Counted from the first letter of the stretch, positions 1 through 9,507 are shown. The stretch: DNA of 64,000 bases from Flavobacterium circumlabens (GCF_004345565.1 NZ_SLWA01000004.1:124001-188000); one strand, 5' to 3'. The notes: generated by a model from the letters alone, not told the origin. Numbers and translations are program-made.

Positions 1-2654
1 TCTTGTATTTTCAATGCTTTGACTTTGGTTTCTAAATCATCATAATCTTCCAGTGGTATTCCGTAAGTAAGGTGTGTATTAACCAGACTCATTAAAGTAT
101 CGTCACTTCCCAATCTGGTTTTTCTCTTATTCTGCCAGCTTACCAGATTTGTTTTCAGTTCTTCTTCTGTAAATCCGTCTTTTAATGCTTTTGTAATTTC
201 TTCTTTTGTCGCCACTTCAACAGCCGTTTTTTTCGTGGGATTTAAAAATGCATAGTATTCCCAAAAAGCAACATCATTTGTAATCGGAACATCAATAAAT
301 GAACCTGCCCCGTAACTGATTCCTTCTTTTTCTCTTAATCGCATTGGAATTCTTGACGTTAAGAAACCTCCGCTTCCAATAATTTCATTAACCATAATGA
401 AAGCTGGATAATCCGGGCTTTTCGTGTCCATTTTTAGACTGATTTTCCCAATAGCCACAGCGTTTTCCTTATCCGGAGTGCTATAATCTTTATCTAATTT
501 CTGAGTATCAAAATAACTTGGTTTGGCAAGTTCATATTTAGATTTGGAATTCCATTTACCAAAAGTTTTTTCAAGAATTTCAGCGGTAGTTTTAGCATCT
601 AAATCTCCGATCACACAACCTGTCCCGTTCTGTCCTCCTAAAATATTTTTGTAGAAATCTACTATTTCAGATTGTTTAATCTTCTTAAAAGCATCTATTT
701 GTTCCTGGATTGTTGATGTATAAAAAATACTTTCTTTCGGATATTTGGAAGTTACTCTTGCAATTTCCGTAAAAGCTACCGACTGAGGATCATTCAGATT
801 AGATTCCAGGTACGTGTTGTATTCCGTAATAGTCTTTGTTAATTCATTTTCCGGAAAAGTAGAATTCACCAGCAAATCAGATAAAATATCCATTACTTCT
901 TTAAAGTTTTCTTTATAAGTATTGATATTGATCGATAGGATTTGTCTTGAAAAACCAAAATTCACACTAGATTTCAACTGATCTAATCTATCCTGAATTT
1001 GTTCTTTTGTTCTGGTTTTGGTACCTGTTTTCAGCAATTGTGCCAAAATTCCCCCTACATCAGATTTACCTGCCAGATCTTTCTCGTTACTTACAGGGAA
1101 TTTAAAACTTGCCTGAACTTTTCCTCCTTTTATTTCTTTTTTAACCAATCCGTATTTCGCACCATTACTCAGCTTGCCTTCTACCAGATTTTGTTTTAAA
1201 TTTTTTATGGAAGCTTCAAATGCAGCTGTTTCTTTTTCTAAAGCTTTTCCTTTATAATCTTTAGTAATCGCTGCTATTTGTTCATCTGTAATTTCTACAG
1301 TCTTTAATCGCTGCTCTTCTTTAGACGGAATAAAAATCCCTACAGTTCTGTTGTTGCTATTGAAATATTTTTCTGCAACTCTTTGTATATCTTCTTTTGT
1401 TAATTTCTCAACAGCATCACGATAGATAAACCCAAGTCTGTAATCTCCCGCTCCGATAACTTCTGTCAGATTGATTGCATATGAAATTGTATTGTTTTTT
1501 ATGCTTTCGATCTGTTTAATAATTTTGGCCTTAGCTCTGGCTACATCTTCATCTGTATATTTTGTTGCAGGGATTTTATCCAGCTCTGCCCTTACGATAT
1601 TTTCCGTTTCCTTAATGTCTTTATCATTTGGTACCGCTACTCCAAAATACACAAAACTTGCATCTCTTACTGTTGGCTGCCAGCTGTAAATACTAGATAC
1701 TTTGCGGGTTTCCACTAACGTTTTATACAGGTAACCAGACGGATCTGCCGTTAAAATTTCTGTCAAAGCATCAATTGCAGCATAATCTTTATCAGCGTAA
1801 GGAGCTGTATGATACAAAGCACCTACATTTTTACTGTCCCCTGCTCTTCTTAATTCTACAAATTTCTCTCCATCCTGAGCTGGCTCAATGGTGTAGGTTT
1901 TATCTAAAACTCTTTTTGGTTTTGGTATCACTGAAAAATACTGTCCTATATATTCCAGTGCTTTTTGCTCATCAAATTTACCTGCAATAACCAAAGTTGC
2001 ATTGTCAGGCTGATAGTATCTTTCGTAAAAAACCCTTAAAGTATTTGCTTTTACACGCTCGATATCTTCTTTACTTCCAATCGTACTATTTCCGTAATTA
2101 TGCCATAAAAAAGCGGTCGAAACTATTCTCTCCTGCAAAACGCCGTCCGGATTGTTTTCTCCAATCTCAAATTCATTTCTTACTACAGAAAACTCTTTAT
2201 CCAAATCTGTTTGCAGAATGGTAGAATTAATCATTCTGTCCGCTTCCATCTCAAGACTCCATTTCAGGTTTTCATCGTTGGAAGGGAAAACTTCATAATA
2301 ATTGGTTCGGTCCAGCCAGGTAGTTCCGTTGGCATTTCCGCCTTTATCTGAAAGCATTTTTTTTATATCTCCAAGATTTTTTGTACTCTTAAAAAGCATA
2401 TGCTCCAGTAAGTGAGCCATTCCTTTTTCTCCGTACCCTTCATTTCTGGAACCCACATTATAAATGATATTGACCACCATGTTGCTTTGAGAAGCATCTG
2501 AAATCAACAATACTTTCAATCCATTATTTAATGAATATTCTTTCACACCTTCTACATTTGTAATGTATTTAGGGGTTTCCTTTTTTTGAGCATAAACAGA
2601 ACTCATTACGCCCAGTGAACAGCACAAAATTCCTTTGAGTAATACTTTTTTCAT
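1..2654 (-). CDS. M16 family zinc metallopeptidase (pitrilysin/insulinase-like), C-terminus cut by window edge
   Basis: Open reading frame running off the left edge; about 884 codons are visible. The N-terminus is a signal peptide (MKKVLLKGIL, ending near VYA-Q), so the protein is periplasmic or exported. The inverted zinc motif HLLEH (HxxEH) lies at about residues 81-85, with NVGSRNEGYGEKG just before it, typical of active M16A peptidases. The later half carries the second, non-catalytic M16 domain expected of this two-domain family, with RIPMRLREKEGISYGAGS near the visible end. An in-frame ATG three codons upstream (2661-2663) is an alternative start. A good -7 box lies about 50 bases upstream. 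Likely role: degradation of peptides in the envelope. Confidence 0.9.
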   Translation of the reverse strand, partial: MKKVLLKGILCCSLGVMSSVYAQKKETPKYITNVEGVKEYSLNNGLKVLLISDASQSNMVVNIIYNVGSRNEGYGEKGMAHLLEHMLFKSTKNLGDIKKMLSDKGGNANGTTWLDRTNYYEVFPSNDENLKWSLEMEADRMINSTILQTDLDKEFSVVRNEFEIGENNPDGVLQERIVSTAFLWHNYGNSTIGSKEDIERVKANTLRVFYERYYQPDNATLVIAGKFDEQKALEYIGQYFSVIPKPKRVLDKTYTIEPAQDGEKFVELRRAGDSKNVGALYHTAPYADKDYAAIDALTEILTADPSGYLYKTLVETRKVSSIYSWQPTVRDASFVYFGVAVPNDKDIKETENIVRAELDKIPATKYTDEDVARAKAKIIKQIESIKNNTISYAINLTEVIGAGDYRLGFIYRDAVEKLTKEDIQRVAEKYFNSNNRTVGIFIPSKEEQRLKTVEITDEQIAAITKDYKGKALEKETAAFEASIKNLKQNLVEGKLSNGAKYGLVKKEIKGGKVQASFKFPVSNEKDLAGKSDVGGILAQLLKTGTKTRTKEQIQDRLDQLKSSVNFGFSRQILSININTYKENFKEVMDILSDLLVNSTFPENELTKTITEYNTYLESNLNDPQSVAFTEIARVTSKYPKESIFYTSTIQEQIDAFKKIKQSEIVDFYKNILGGQNGTGCVIGDLDAKTTAEILEKTFGKWNSKSKYELAKPSYFDTQKLDKDYSTPDKENAVAIGKISLKMDTKSPDYPAFIMVNEIIGSGGFLTSRIPMRLREKEGISYGAGSFIDVPITNDVAFWEYYAFLNPTKKTAVEVATKEEITKALKDGFTEEELKTNLVSWQNKRKTRLGSDDTLMSLVNTHLTYGIPLEDYDDLETKVKALKIQ

Positions 2655-2701
2655 ATTTTTCATTCAATTATTAAGACAAGATTAATTATTTATGACTAAA
2701 C

Positions 2702-2728
2702 CAAATATAGTACTTTTCTTAGATACAA
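2702..2728 (-). promoter_or_regulatory. Putative promoter of the M16 peptidase
   Basis: On the minus strand, TTG (2728-2726), 16 bases, then TATATTTG (2709-2702), a full match to the Bacteroidetes -7 consensus TAnnTTTG with a plausible -33 TTG. It would start transcription near 2695, about 40 bases before the start codon. Confidence 0.5.
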
Positions 2729-2753
2729 CGAATCATTTAAAAAATTGAATCGC

Positions 2754-2797
2754 ATAAAAAAATCCGAAACAAACATTTCAATGTCGTTTCGGATTTT
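2754..2797 (-). terminator. Intrinsic terminator after the downstream asparagine synthetase paralogue
   Basis: Perfect 10-bp stem AATCCGAAAC (2761-2770) / GTTTCGGATT (2785-2794), flanked by an A-run on the left that becomes a T-run on the minus strand, and by TTTT on the right. It lies about 65 bases beyond the stop codon at 2861. Confidence 0.8.
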
Positions 2798-2860
2798 GTA
2801 ATCATCTCTTAAAGCCAACTATAATTCGGAATTATTTATTTTCTATTGAAAATTTTATCT

Positions 2861-4477
2861 CTAAACTCCCACACCTGATTTTGCAATTTTAACATCTGCT
2901 TTCAGGTGGGCTGCATTTGCTCTTCCGCTTGGATCCTGATTTTCCTGCCATTTTGGAATCCATTTTCGAACGGTTTGCGCCGCACTGACCTGTGGATAAT
3001 GTTTATGGAAGATCGATCTGTATAAATAAGCTTCTTTTGTGGTTGGTGAATTGTATGGGAATTCTGCATTTGCACCTTCCAGTTGTTGATCCGTTACCTG
3101 CGTAGCACAATAGGCAATTAATTCGTCAATCCAGTTATACCCTACCCCATCTGAAAATTGTTCTTTCTGACGCCATAAAACCTCTGTTGGCAAGTATGGA
3201 TTCTCAGGCGTATCAAATGCTTTTCTCAGAATATATTTCTCAATTCCGTCATAGGTCTTAGGCTGTTTTTCTTCCGGTTTTATTAACATATTCGCATCCA
3301 GGAAATCTTTGTCTAAAAACGGAACTCTTGTTTCGATGCCGTTTGCCATTGTCGATTTATCAGCACGCAATAAATCTGCCGTAAACAATTTCTGAACCCT
3401 TTCGATCGTTTCTTTTTGAAATCCTTCTGTCGACGGAGCATTTCTGAAATACAAATGACCTCCGAAGATTTCATCGGCACCTTCTCCGGAAAGAATGGCT
3501 TTTATTCCTTTTTCAGCTATCGCTTTCGACAATATAAACATGGGGACACTCGCTCTTACCGAGATTACATCGTATGTTTCAATATTCTGAATTATTTTTT
3601 CCAGAACTTCAATTCCTTCCTGAACAGAAAAATGAATTTCGTGATGTTCTGTTCCTAAAAATTCAGCTGCTTTTCTGGCAATTTTATTATCCGGAGCGTC
3701 AGCATTTAATCCAATGGAAAAAGATTGTATTTTTTTTCCGCTTCCGGCCAGTAATCGGGCAGCAATTGAAGAAATCAAAGAGGAATCCAATCCTCCCGAA
3801 AGCAAAACTCCAACCGGTAAATCGCCCATTAAACGTTTACGGACTGCTTCTGTCAGCGTCTCTCTTATTAAAGATAATTCAAGGTCGTGACTGGCCTTTT
3901 CATAATCCTCATATTCAGGCTGATAATATTTTACAAAACCTGTTTTTGGCGTGTAATAATGTCCCGGAGGAAAAGTTGAAAATGTTTTGCACTGATCTGC
4001 AATTGGTTTCATTTCGGAAGAAAAATAAATTCTTCCTCTTTCATCCAGACCGTAATACAAAGGCTTAACACCCAACGGATCTCTGCCCGCAATATAATCG
4101 TCTCCGTCAATAATTACAAAAGCAAAATCCCCATCTAACTTATTGCAAAAATCATATCCGAATTCTTCGTACAAATGCACAATAACTTCTGAATCTGATT
4201 TCGTTCTGAACGTATACTCTTTTAAAAGTCCGTTTTTTAATTCCTGATAATTATAAATTTCACCATCATGTGCCATCCAGGCATTCTTAGTTCCCTGAAT
4301 AGGCTGTTTTCCAGAATTCAAATCTATAATAGACAAACTTTCATGGCAGATAATACTGCCATTTTCCAGGATCTGATACCCTCTTTCATCAGGACCACGG
4401 TGCGACATTCTTTTAGAAAGCTCCCTCACGAGCTGTGGGTCTTTTCCTTTACCTATAACGGCTAATATTCCAGACAT
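2861..4477 (-). CDS. Asparagine synthetase B paralogue with degenerate glutaminase site
   Basis: 538 residues, full length for AsnB. The C-terminal ATP-pyrophosphatase/synthetase domain is intact: SGGLDSS at residues 227-233, then LSGEGADE and WRQKEQFSDGVGY. The N-terminal Ntn glutaminase domain keeps its fold but not its key residues. The nucleophile Cys of MCGI is Ser (MSGI), the Arg of HERL is Ser47 (HESL), and the Asn of NGEIYN is Asp71 (DGEIYN); only the Asp of SDSEV remains (Asp95). It probably cannot hydrolyse glutamine and may use free ammonia or another donor. The neighbour at 4713-6389 is a standard AsnB, so this is a diverged duplicate. Each gene has its own promoter and terminator. 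The family call is firm; the substrate is inferred. Confidence 0.9.
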   Translation of the reverse strand: MSGILAVIGKGKDPQLVRELSKRMSHRGPDERGYQILENGSIICHESLSIIDLNSGKQPIQGTKNAWMAHDGEIYNYQELKNGLLKEYTFRTKSDSEVIVHLYEEFGYDFCNKLDGDFAFVIIDGDDYIAGRDPLGVKPLYYGLDERGRIYFSSEMKPIADQCKTFSTFPPGHYYTPKTGFVKYYQPEYEDYEKASHDLELSLIRETLTEAVRKRLMGDLPVGVLLSGGLDSSLISSIAARLLAGSGKKIQSFSIGLNADAPDNKIARKAAEFLGTEHHEIHFSVQEGIEVLEKIIQNIETYDVISVRASVPMFILSKAIAEKGIKAILSGEGADEIFGGHLYFRNAPSTEGFQKETIERVQKLFTADLLRADKSTMANGIETRVPFLDKDFLDANMLIKPEEKQPKTYDGIEKYILRKAFDTPENPYLPTEVLWRQKEQFSDGVGYNWIDELIAYCATQVTDQQLEGANAEFPYNSPTTKEAYLYRSIFHKHYPQVSAAQTVRKWIPKWQENQDPSGRANAAHLKADVKIAKSGVGV

Positions 4478-4573
4478 ACCATTCTTTTTTTTATTTCTAT
4501 TCTTTTTAAGTAATCTTAAATTTTATTTCACAATACTTTCTAAGTTAGTTTTCAGCTATTCTTTGGGGAATGT

Positions 4574-4606
4574 CAAATATAAAAAAGAAAGTTAAATAAT
4601 TGCCAA
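4574..4606 (-). promoter_or_regulatory. Putative promoter of the degenerate asparagine synthetase gene
   Basis: Minus-strand TATATTTG (4581-4574) matches TAnnTTTG. A TTGG lies 22 bases upstream (to 4606), a rather long spacing. The predicted leader is about 90 bases. Confidence 0.4.
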
Positions 4607-4652
4607 TAATTATTTTTAAGTACCTGAAATAATACAATTTAACATTTAACGA

Positions 4653-4681
4653 AGAAAAACGTTCCCGAGAGGAGAACGTCT
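4653..4681 (-). terminator. Intrinsic terminator of asnB
   Basis: Stem ACGTTC..CC (4659-4666) pairs with GG..GAACGT (4671-4679) around a GAGA loop with one bulged base. On the minus strand it is followed by TTTTTC. It lies about 32 bases after the asnB stop. Confidence 0.7.
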
Positions 4682-4712
4682 TTCTGATTAACAATTTTTA
4701 ATTTAATGATTC

Positions 4713-6389
4713 TTATGCTTTTACGTAGGCGTCATCGTGTACACTTGCCACTGCTCTTCCGGAAGGATCATTCATGTTTTTGAAAGCTTCATCCCACTCC
4801 AGTGCAATTTTTGTACTGCAGGCCACACTTGCTTCCTGAGGCACGCACAAAGCGGCTGCATCACTAGGGAAATGTTCTGCAAAAATAGAACGATAGTAGT
4901 ATTCTTCTTTTGAAGTCGGAGTCTGTAATGGAAATTTAAATCTTGCATTTGCCAATTGTTCATCTGAAACTTCTTTCCCGACTACTTCTTTCAAAGTATC
5001 AATCCAGCTGTATCCTACTCCGTCAGAAAATTGTTCTTTCTGTCTCCAGGCAACACTTTCCGGCAACATGTCTTCAAAAGCTTTACGAACTACCCATTTT
5101 TCCATCGGGTGTTCTTTGTTGATCATTTTATCCTGTGGGTTGATGCGCATGGCAACATCCATAAATTCTTTATCTAAAAAGGGTACACGGCCTTCAATTC
5201 CCCATGCTGCCAGACTTTTGTTGGCACGAAGGCAATCGTACATATGTAGTTTGCCTAATTTACGAACGTTTTCTTCATGGAATTCTCTGGCGTTTGGTGC
5301 TTTATGGAAATATAAATATCCTCCGAATAGCTCATCTGCTCCTTCACCGGACAATACCATTTTGATTCCCATTGACTTGATAACTCTCGCCATCAGCCAC
5401 ATTGGAGTTGAAGCTCTAACTGTGGTGACATCATAGGTTTCCAGGTTATAAATTACATCACGAACGGCATCTAAACCTTCCTGAATTGTAAATTTAATTT
5501 CATGGTGAATGGTGCCGATATGTTTCGCTACAATCTGAGCAGCCGCTAAATCCGGAGAACCGTCTAATCCTACTGAAAAAGAGTGCAGTTGCGGATACCA
5601 GGCATCTGTTGTATCATCTGACTCGATACGTTTTTGCGCATATTTTTTGGCTACAGCCGAAGTAATAGACGAATCTAAACCTCCTGAAAGCAATACTCCG
5701 TAAGGAACGTCACTCATCAATTGTCTGTGAACCGCTGCTTCAAGTGCTTTTTTGATTTCCGGAATACTGGTTTCATTGTCCTTTACGGCATCATAGTCTG
5801 TCCAGTCTCTTTTGTACCATTGTACAAATTCACCATCTTTACTCGTCATGTAGTGCCCCGGAGGAAACAATTCGATTTTGGTACAATATCCTTCTAACGC
5901 TTTCAATTCGGAAGCAACATAAAAAGTTCCGTCCTGATCCCACCCAATATATAATGGAATAATTCCCATGTGGTCACGAGCAATAAAATACTCATCTTTC
6001 TCAACGTCATAAATAGCAAACCCAAAAATTCCGTTCATTTCATCAATGAAATGAGGTCCTTTTTCCTGGTAAAGGGCTAAAATTACTTCGCAGTCACTTT
6101 CTGTCTGAAAGTTATATTTCCCTTCAAATTGTTTGCGCAATTCTCTGTGGTTGTAAATTTCACCGTTTGCAGCCAGAACCAATTTTTTGTCTTCTGTAAA
6201 TAATGGCTGTTTTCCTGAAGCCGGATCTACAATTGCCAGACGCTCGTGAGACAGGATTGCTTTATCATTGCTGTAAATTCCGCTCCAGTCCGGTCCGCGG
6301 TGGCGAATGATTTTAGACATTTCTAATACTTGAGGTCTTAATGTTTCAGCTTTTTGTTTTAGATCAAAGGCACATACGATTCCACACAT
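4713..6389 (-). CDS. asnB: Asparagine synthetase B, glutamine-hydrolysing
   Basis: 558 residues, co-linear with E. coli AsnB. It makes asparagine from aspartate, ATP and glutamine in the cytoplasm. The glutaminase domain is complete: Cys2 (MCGIV), Arg50 in HERL, Asn75-Gly76 in NGEIYN, Asp99 in SDCEV. The synthetase domain has SGGLDSS at 235-241, LSGEGADELFGGYLYF and WRQKEQFSDGVGYSW. The C-terminal DPSGRAV is also as in E. coli. It lies upstream of the degenerate paralogue in the same direction, separated by 235 bases with a terminator, so the two are probably separate transcription units. Annotation is secure. Confidence 0.97.
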   Translation of the reverse strand: MCGIVCAFDLKQKAETLRPQVLEMSKIIRHRGPDWSGIYSNDKAILSHERLAIVDPASGKQPLFTEDKKLVLAANGEIYNHRELRKQFEGKYNFQTESDCEVILALYQEKGPHFIDEMNGIFGFAIYDVEKDEYFIARDHMGIIPLYIGWDQDGTFYVASELKALEGYCTKIELFPPGHYMTSKDGEFVQWYKRDWTDYDAVKDNETSIPEIKKALEAAVHRQLMSDVPYGVLLSGGLDSSITSAVAKKYAQKRIESDDTTDAWYPQLHSFSVGLDGSPDLAAAQIVAKHIGTIHHEIKFTIQEGLDAVRDVIYNLETYDVTTVRASTPMWLMARVIKSMGIKMVLSGEGADELFGGYLYFHKAPNAREFHEENVRKLGKLHMYDCLRANKSLAAWGIEGRVPFLDKEFMDVAMRINPQDKMINKEHPMEKWVVRKAFEDMLPESVAWRQKEQFSDGVGYSWIDTLKEVVGKEVSDEQLANARFKFPLQTPTSKEEYYYRSIFAEHFPSDAAALCVPQEASVACSTKIALEWDEAFKNMNDPSGRAVASVHDDAYVKA

Positions 6390-6818
6390 AATTATATATT
6401 TTTATTTTTAAATTTTATTTTGATAGGGCAAAGATGCAGTAATGGTTATAATTGAAAAACACAAAAGCCTATTTGAGTTACAATTTAAAACCATAAAATC
6501 AATTTTACATATAAATTGTAAAATTTTAGCACTAAAAAAAGCTTTGAACTTGAAAATTTTAATTTTGACCTGAAAACCGGTTTAAAATGTAATTTTTCAG
6601 AGAGAAGACTGAACTTTTTATTATCTAATTTAATTTTCATTGAAAAATCAACAAAGCTGTGAGTAAAAACAGCGAAAAGAATATTTTTTTAGCCGTAATG
6701 CTAAAATCGAAGCTTATTGCTAAATCTAAAAAATGGTACAGGGATTTGGCAGATTAAGCGGATCTACTGCTATTTTAATTATTCTAAAAGGATATAATGA
6801 TGCAAAACTAAATGTATT
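6390..6818. other. AT-rich intergenic region upstream of asnB with inverted repeats
   Basis: 429 bases without a credible gene. Near asnB there is CATCTTTG on the minus strand (6 to 7 of 8 positions of the -7 consensus; about 6433-6440). Farther out are two adjacent inverted repeats: AATTTTACA (6501-6509) / TGTAAAATT (6517-6525), and TTTTAG (6524-6529) / CTAAAA (6532-6537). They could be regulator-binding sites. I recognise nothing in the rest. Confidence 0.4.
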
Positions 6819-7268
6819 TTACAAAACACTTTCAATAGTGTAATGCGTTTTATTGATCTCAAACTGAAACCCAACTTTGTTTCCCATTAAATGAGATCCT
6901 AAAGGAGATTGTGGAGAAAGTGCAATAACATTTATACCGTCGATCGTGATTTTGGGAAGGGCGACACTTAAGTACAGGTAAATTCCGTTGGCTTTGACCA
7001 GACTTCCGGAAATAATATTTTCTGTCTTTTTTGAAGCATCAATTTTATCTAAAATCGCTTTTTGGGTTATCGCTTCTTTTAGCTTATTGGTTAGTTTTTC
7101 CTGTTCGATATGCATCATCGACAGCGCCGTTTCGTGCTTATCGCCGGCGGAACCTTTTGCATCGTTTTTTGAGTCTTCCGTCAGAGCCGAAATCATGTCC
7201 CTGAAAACATCTATCCGGTCCTGAACCATTTGTAAATAATGGGTATGTATTTTTCGTTTGAATTCCAT
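6819..7268 (-). CDS. GreA/GreB-family (C-terminal domain) protein
   Basis: 149 residues from the ATG at 7268. A longer frame reaches 7328, but its first 20 codons fall in an intergenic repeat also found near 32.6 kb, so I reject that start. The N-terminal half is helical and charged, like a Gre coiled coil, with residues such as DKHETALSMM. The C-terminal half (ALSPQSPLGSHLMGNKVG) resembles the GreA/GreB FKBP-like domain, whose SPLG motif is typical. Members in Flavobacteriia often stand alone like this. A role in binding RNA polymerase's secondary channel is inferred from the family. Whether the acidic tip residues that promote transcript cleavage are kept is uncertain. Confidence 0.7.
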   Translation of the reverse strand: MEFKRKIHTHYLQMVQDRIDVFRDMISALTEDSKNDAKGSAGDKHETALSMMHIEQEKLTNKLKEAITQKAILDKIDASKKTENIISGSLVKANGIYLYLSVALPKITIDGINVIALSPQSPLGSHLMGNKVGFQFEINKTHYTIESVL

Positions 7269-7664
7269 TTTTTTAAGGTACTGAGGTTCTAAGGTACAAA
7301 GATGCAAAGGTTCTTGTTTCTTTGACACTAATTTTCGCTAATTTTTTTTTGCCACTGATTAAAAGAATCAAAATGATTATTTACTTTAATTTACTGCGGC
7401 TTTAATTCGTGAGAATTTGTGACCCGAGCGATAGCGAACAGGCGAAGCAAATTAGTGGCTAAAAAATCATCTGAACTTAATAGTTTTATTTTTGCCACTG
7501 ATTAAAAGGATGAAAATGATTATTTCATTTCCTTTGATTTAAAAGGCCTCGATTCGTGAGAATTCGTCAAATTTGTGGCTAATTATAAAAACAAAGTTCG
7601 CTAAATCTATATGAAAGATTAGCGAACCTTGCGTAAAACTTAGCGCCCTTTACGGTTAATTTTA
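7269..7664. repeat. Intergenic repeat cluster: two GCCACT-ended imperfect palindromes
   Basis: Two related units. Unit 1 runs 7351-7459 from GCCACTGATT to AATTAGTGGC; unit 2 runs 7494-7579 from GCCACTGATT to AATTTGTGGC. The ends are near-perfect inverted repeats. Unit 1 contains CGAGCGATAGCGAACA then GCGAAG, which recurs in a third member at 32450-32536. A piece of a different repeat (the 32.6-kb family, reverse orientation) lies at about 7270-7320. No gene is seen. Confidence 0.75.
7593..7629 (-). terminator. Hairpin, probable terminator of the TonB-receptor-like gene
   Basis: GTTCGCTAAaTCT (about 7596-7608) pairs with AGATTAGCGAAC (about 7616-7627) with one bulge. On the minus strand it is followed by TTTGTTTTTAT. 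It lies about 40 bases after the stop at 7665. Confidence 0.55.
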
Positions 7665-9419
7665 TTAAAAATCGAATTTATAATTGGCTCCGCCTAAGAC
7701 CTGAAATCCCTGTACAGGATAATTCAGCCATTTTTCGTAAGCCTGATTTCCGATATTATTCAGTTTTAAGAAGAAAGTCAGACGTTCACTGTATTTGTAA
7801 CCCAAATGTGCATTGGCATCAAAATAACTTTTTAAAGTTACTATAATCGGATCTGTGGCAAGTGCTAAATTCGACTGCATATCCTTACGTTCTCCCACAT
7901 AAAAAACATTCAGGCCGGCATACCATTGTTTGGTGATATTTACATCCAGATTTGAACTTAATTTGATTGTTGGCAAATTCCAGGCTTCTAAAGCGCCGTC
8001 ATTTTTGTAGCTGTTAAAAGTTCCGTTGATTCCAAAAGTAACATTTTCAGAAAAATCAGCTTTTAGTTCCCCGTAAAAACGAAAGGTTCTTACGTCCTGA
8101 TACACCACTCCAAACGAGTTTCCGTAAGCATAGTTTTCCTTTGAAAAATCTTCTGTATAGTCATTGCTTTTAAACAATGCCTTATTTTTTTCATTCAGAT
8201 AAGAACCGGTTACATTATAATTGATATTATTGGCCAATTTTCCTTTCAAGCCTGCAAAAACAGTGTATTGATTGCTGGTAGGTCTCATATTCAGCGTTGG
8301 CGACAAAAACGGATTTTCGGTCACAAAATCAGCGTAGGAGTTCTGATTCAGGCTGCCATTTGCTCCTGCATAAAAAATCATTAAATCACCTACTAATTTA
8401 TAGGAAGCATTTACTTTTGGATAAAAATAAAATTTATTGCCGCTGTTCTCAGAATCCAAACCGTAATATAATCCGGCTCCTAACTCTAACGTCCAGTCGT
8501 TTTCAAGAATTACAAAACTGGGCTCAATTCCAAAATTAGTCAGGCTGTATTTTAAAGGCTCCGTATTATCCTTCGCATAATTGTTTTCGAAACTTCCGCT
8601 TACGTGATCTACAATGATATTGGTATTGATAGACTGGTCCATCACGTCTACTTTAAAAGATGGTTTTACGTAAAACCGATTTTCAGAAGAAGAAAAATTA
8701 TCCGAAAAATGCGTGAATCTGGTAGTTATTTTATTAAAAATTCCTTCCGTGAAATCAATATTTCCGCCTAAAGAAATGGTATTGTAAGAATGATTGGGAT
8801 TAATTTTATTTACTAAATCCATACGTTGTTCGGGAAGCAAAGTCGAACCAAATGCAGCCGGTAAACCGTACAAGTTGTAGATCTGGTTTTGATAACCCAA
8901 ATCAACAGCCCAGGACATATCGCGATTGTTTGCGCCGTAACCAATATTCAAAGCAGTATCATAAAATTCATCATTTAACTCTGCGTCTTTTATTCCGCCT
9001 TGAGAGGAATGATGACGGAACATTCCGGAAAGATAATCGTTGTTTCCTAAATCCTGCGTGACAAACAATTCCGCATTTAGAGTGGAATAATTACCCAATC
9101 CTACAGTCGCATAATTGCTAAACAAACGTTCCTGTTTTGATTTCTCTACTCCTTCTGCTTTTCCTTTTGAAGGCGTAAAAGTGGAAGCCACAGGAACAGA
9201 CAAAATACTGTATTTAATCGTTTCTTTTGGCTGATTTCCGGCATCGTCCAGCGAAGGAGTTTCTTTTACTTTAAAAGCATCCAGGACTTTTGGCGAATAG
9301 GGTTTTACAACATTTACCGTTTCTGTTCCGATGCTTTCTTCTTTCGTCTGCGAAAAGGAAAGCTGAAAAACAAACAGCAAAATCAAAATGATGGTTTTAT
9401 TCTTGAAATTAATTTTCAT
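7665..9419 (-). CDS. TonB-dependent-receptor-like outer-membrane beta-barrel without plug
   Basis: 584 residues. Signal peptide of about 23 residues (hydrophobic IILILLFVFQLSFS, then QTKEE). About 80 polar residues follow, with ETVNVVKPYSPKV, and then many alternating aromatic/polar strands to the end. The last residues are YKFDF, ending in Phe, as expected for BAM-inserted barrels. Normal TonB receptors have 700-1000 residues and a roughly 130-residue plug; I see no plug here. It is downstream of a PhzF-like gene and a large TPR protein on the same strand, so the barrel and TPR protein may work together in the envelope. Substrate unknown. Confidence 0.75.
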   Translation of the reverse strand: MKINFKNKTIILILLFVFQLSFSQTKEESIGTETVNVVKPYSPKVLDAFKVKETPSLDDAGNQPKETIKYSILSVPVASTFTPSKGKAEGVEKSKQERLFSNYATVGLGNYSTLNAELFVTQDLGNNDYLSGMFRHHSSQGGIKDAELNDEFYDTALNIGYGANNRDMSWAVDLGYQNQIYNLYGLPAAFGSTLLPEQRMDLVNKINPNHSYNTISLGGNIDFTEGIFNKITTRFTHFSDNFSSSENRFYVKPSFKVDVMDQSINTNIIVDHVSGSFENNYAKDNTEPLKYSLTNFGIEPSFVILENDWTLELGAGLYYGLDSENSGNKFYFYPKVNASYKLVGDLMIFYAGANGSLNQNSYADFVTENPFLSPTLNMRPTSNQYTVFAGLKGKLANNINYNVTGSYLNEKNKALFKSNDYTEDFSKENYAYGNSFGVVYQDVRTFRFYGELKADFSENVTFGINGTFNSYKNDGALEAWNLPTIKLSSNLDVNITKQWYAGLNVFYVGERKDMQSNLALATDPIIVTLKSYFDANAHLGYKYSERLTFFLKLNNIGNQAYEKWLNYPVQGFQVLGGANYKFDF

Positions 9420-9507
9420 ATTTATTTTATTTTGTAAAATGTAAAATGTGATTTGTGAGATGTAAAATATTTTTACGACTTACATTGTACAATTATTTAC
9501 ACATTAT

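Noticed and set aside
999..2224. Several small plus-strand reading frames in the first 2.3 kb
   Set aside because: They lie antisense to the M16 peptidase, whose own frame is fully open with strong motifs; they have no recognisable composition of real proteins.
3574..4068. 164-residue plus-strand frame antisense to the degenerate asparagine synthetase gene
   Set aside because: Its sequence is a shadow of a strongly conserved AsnB coding frame on the other strand and has no start signal.
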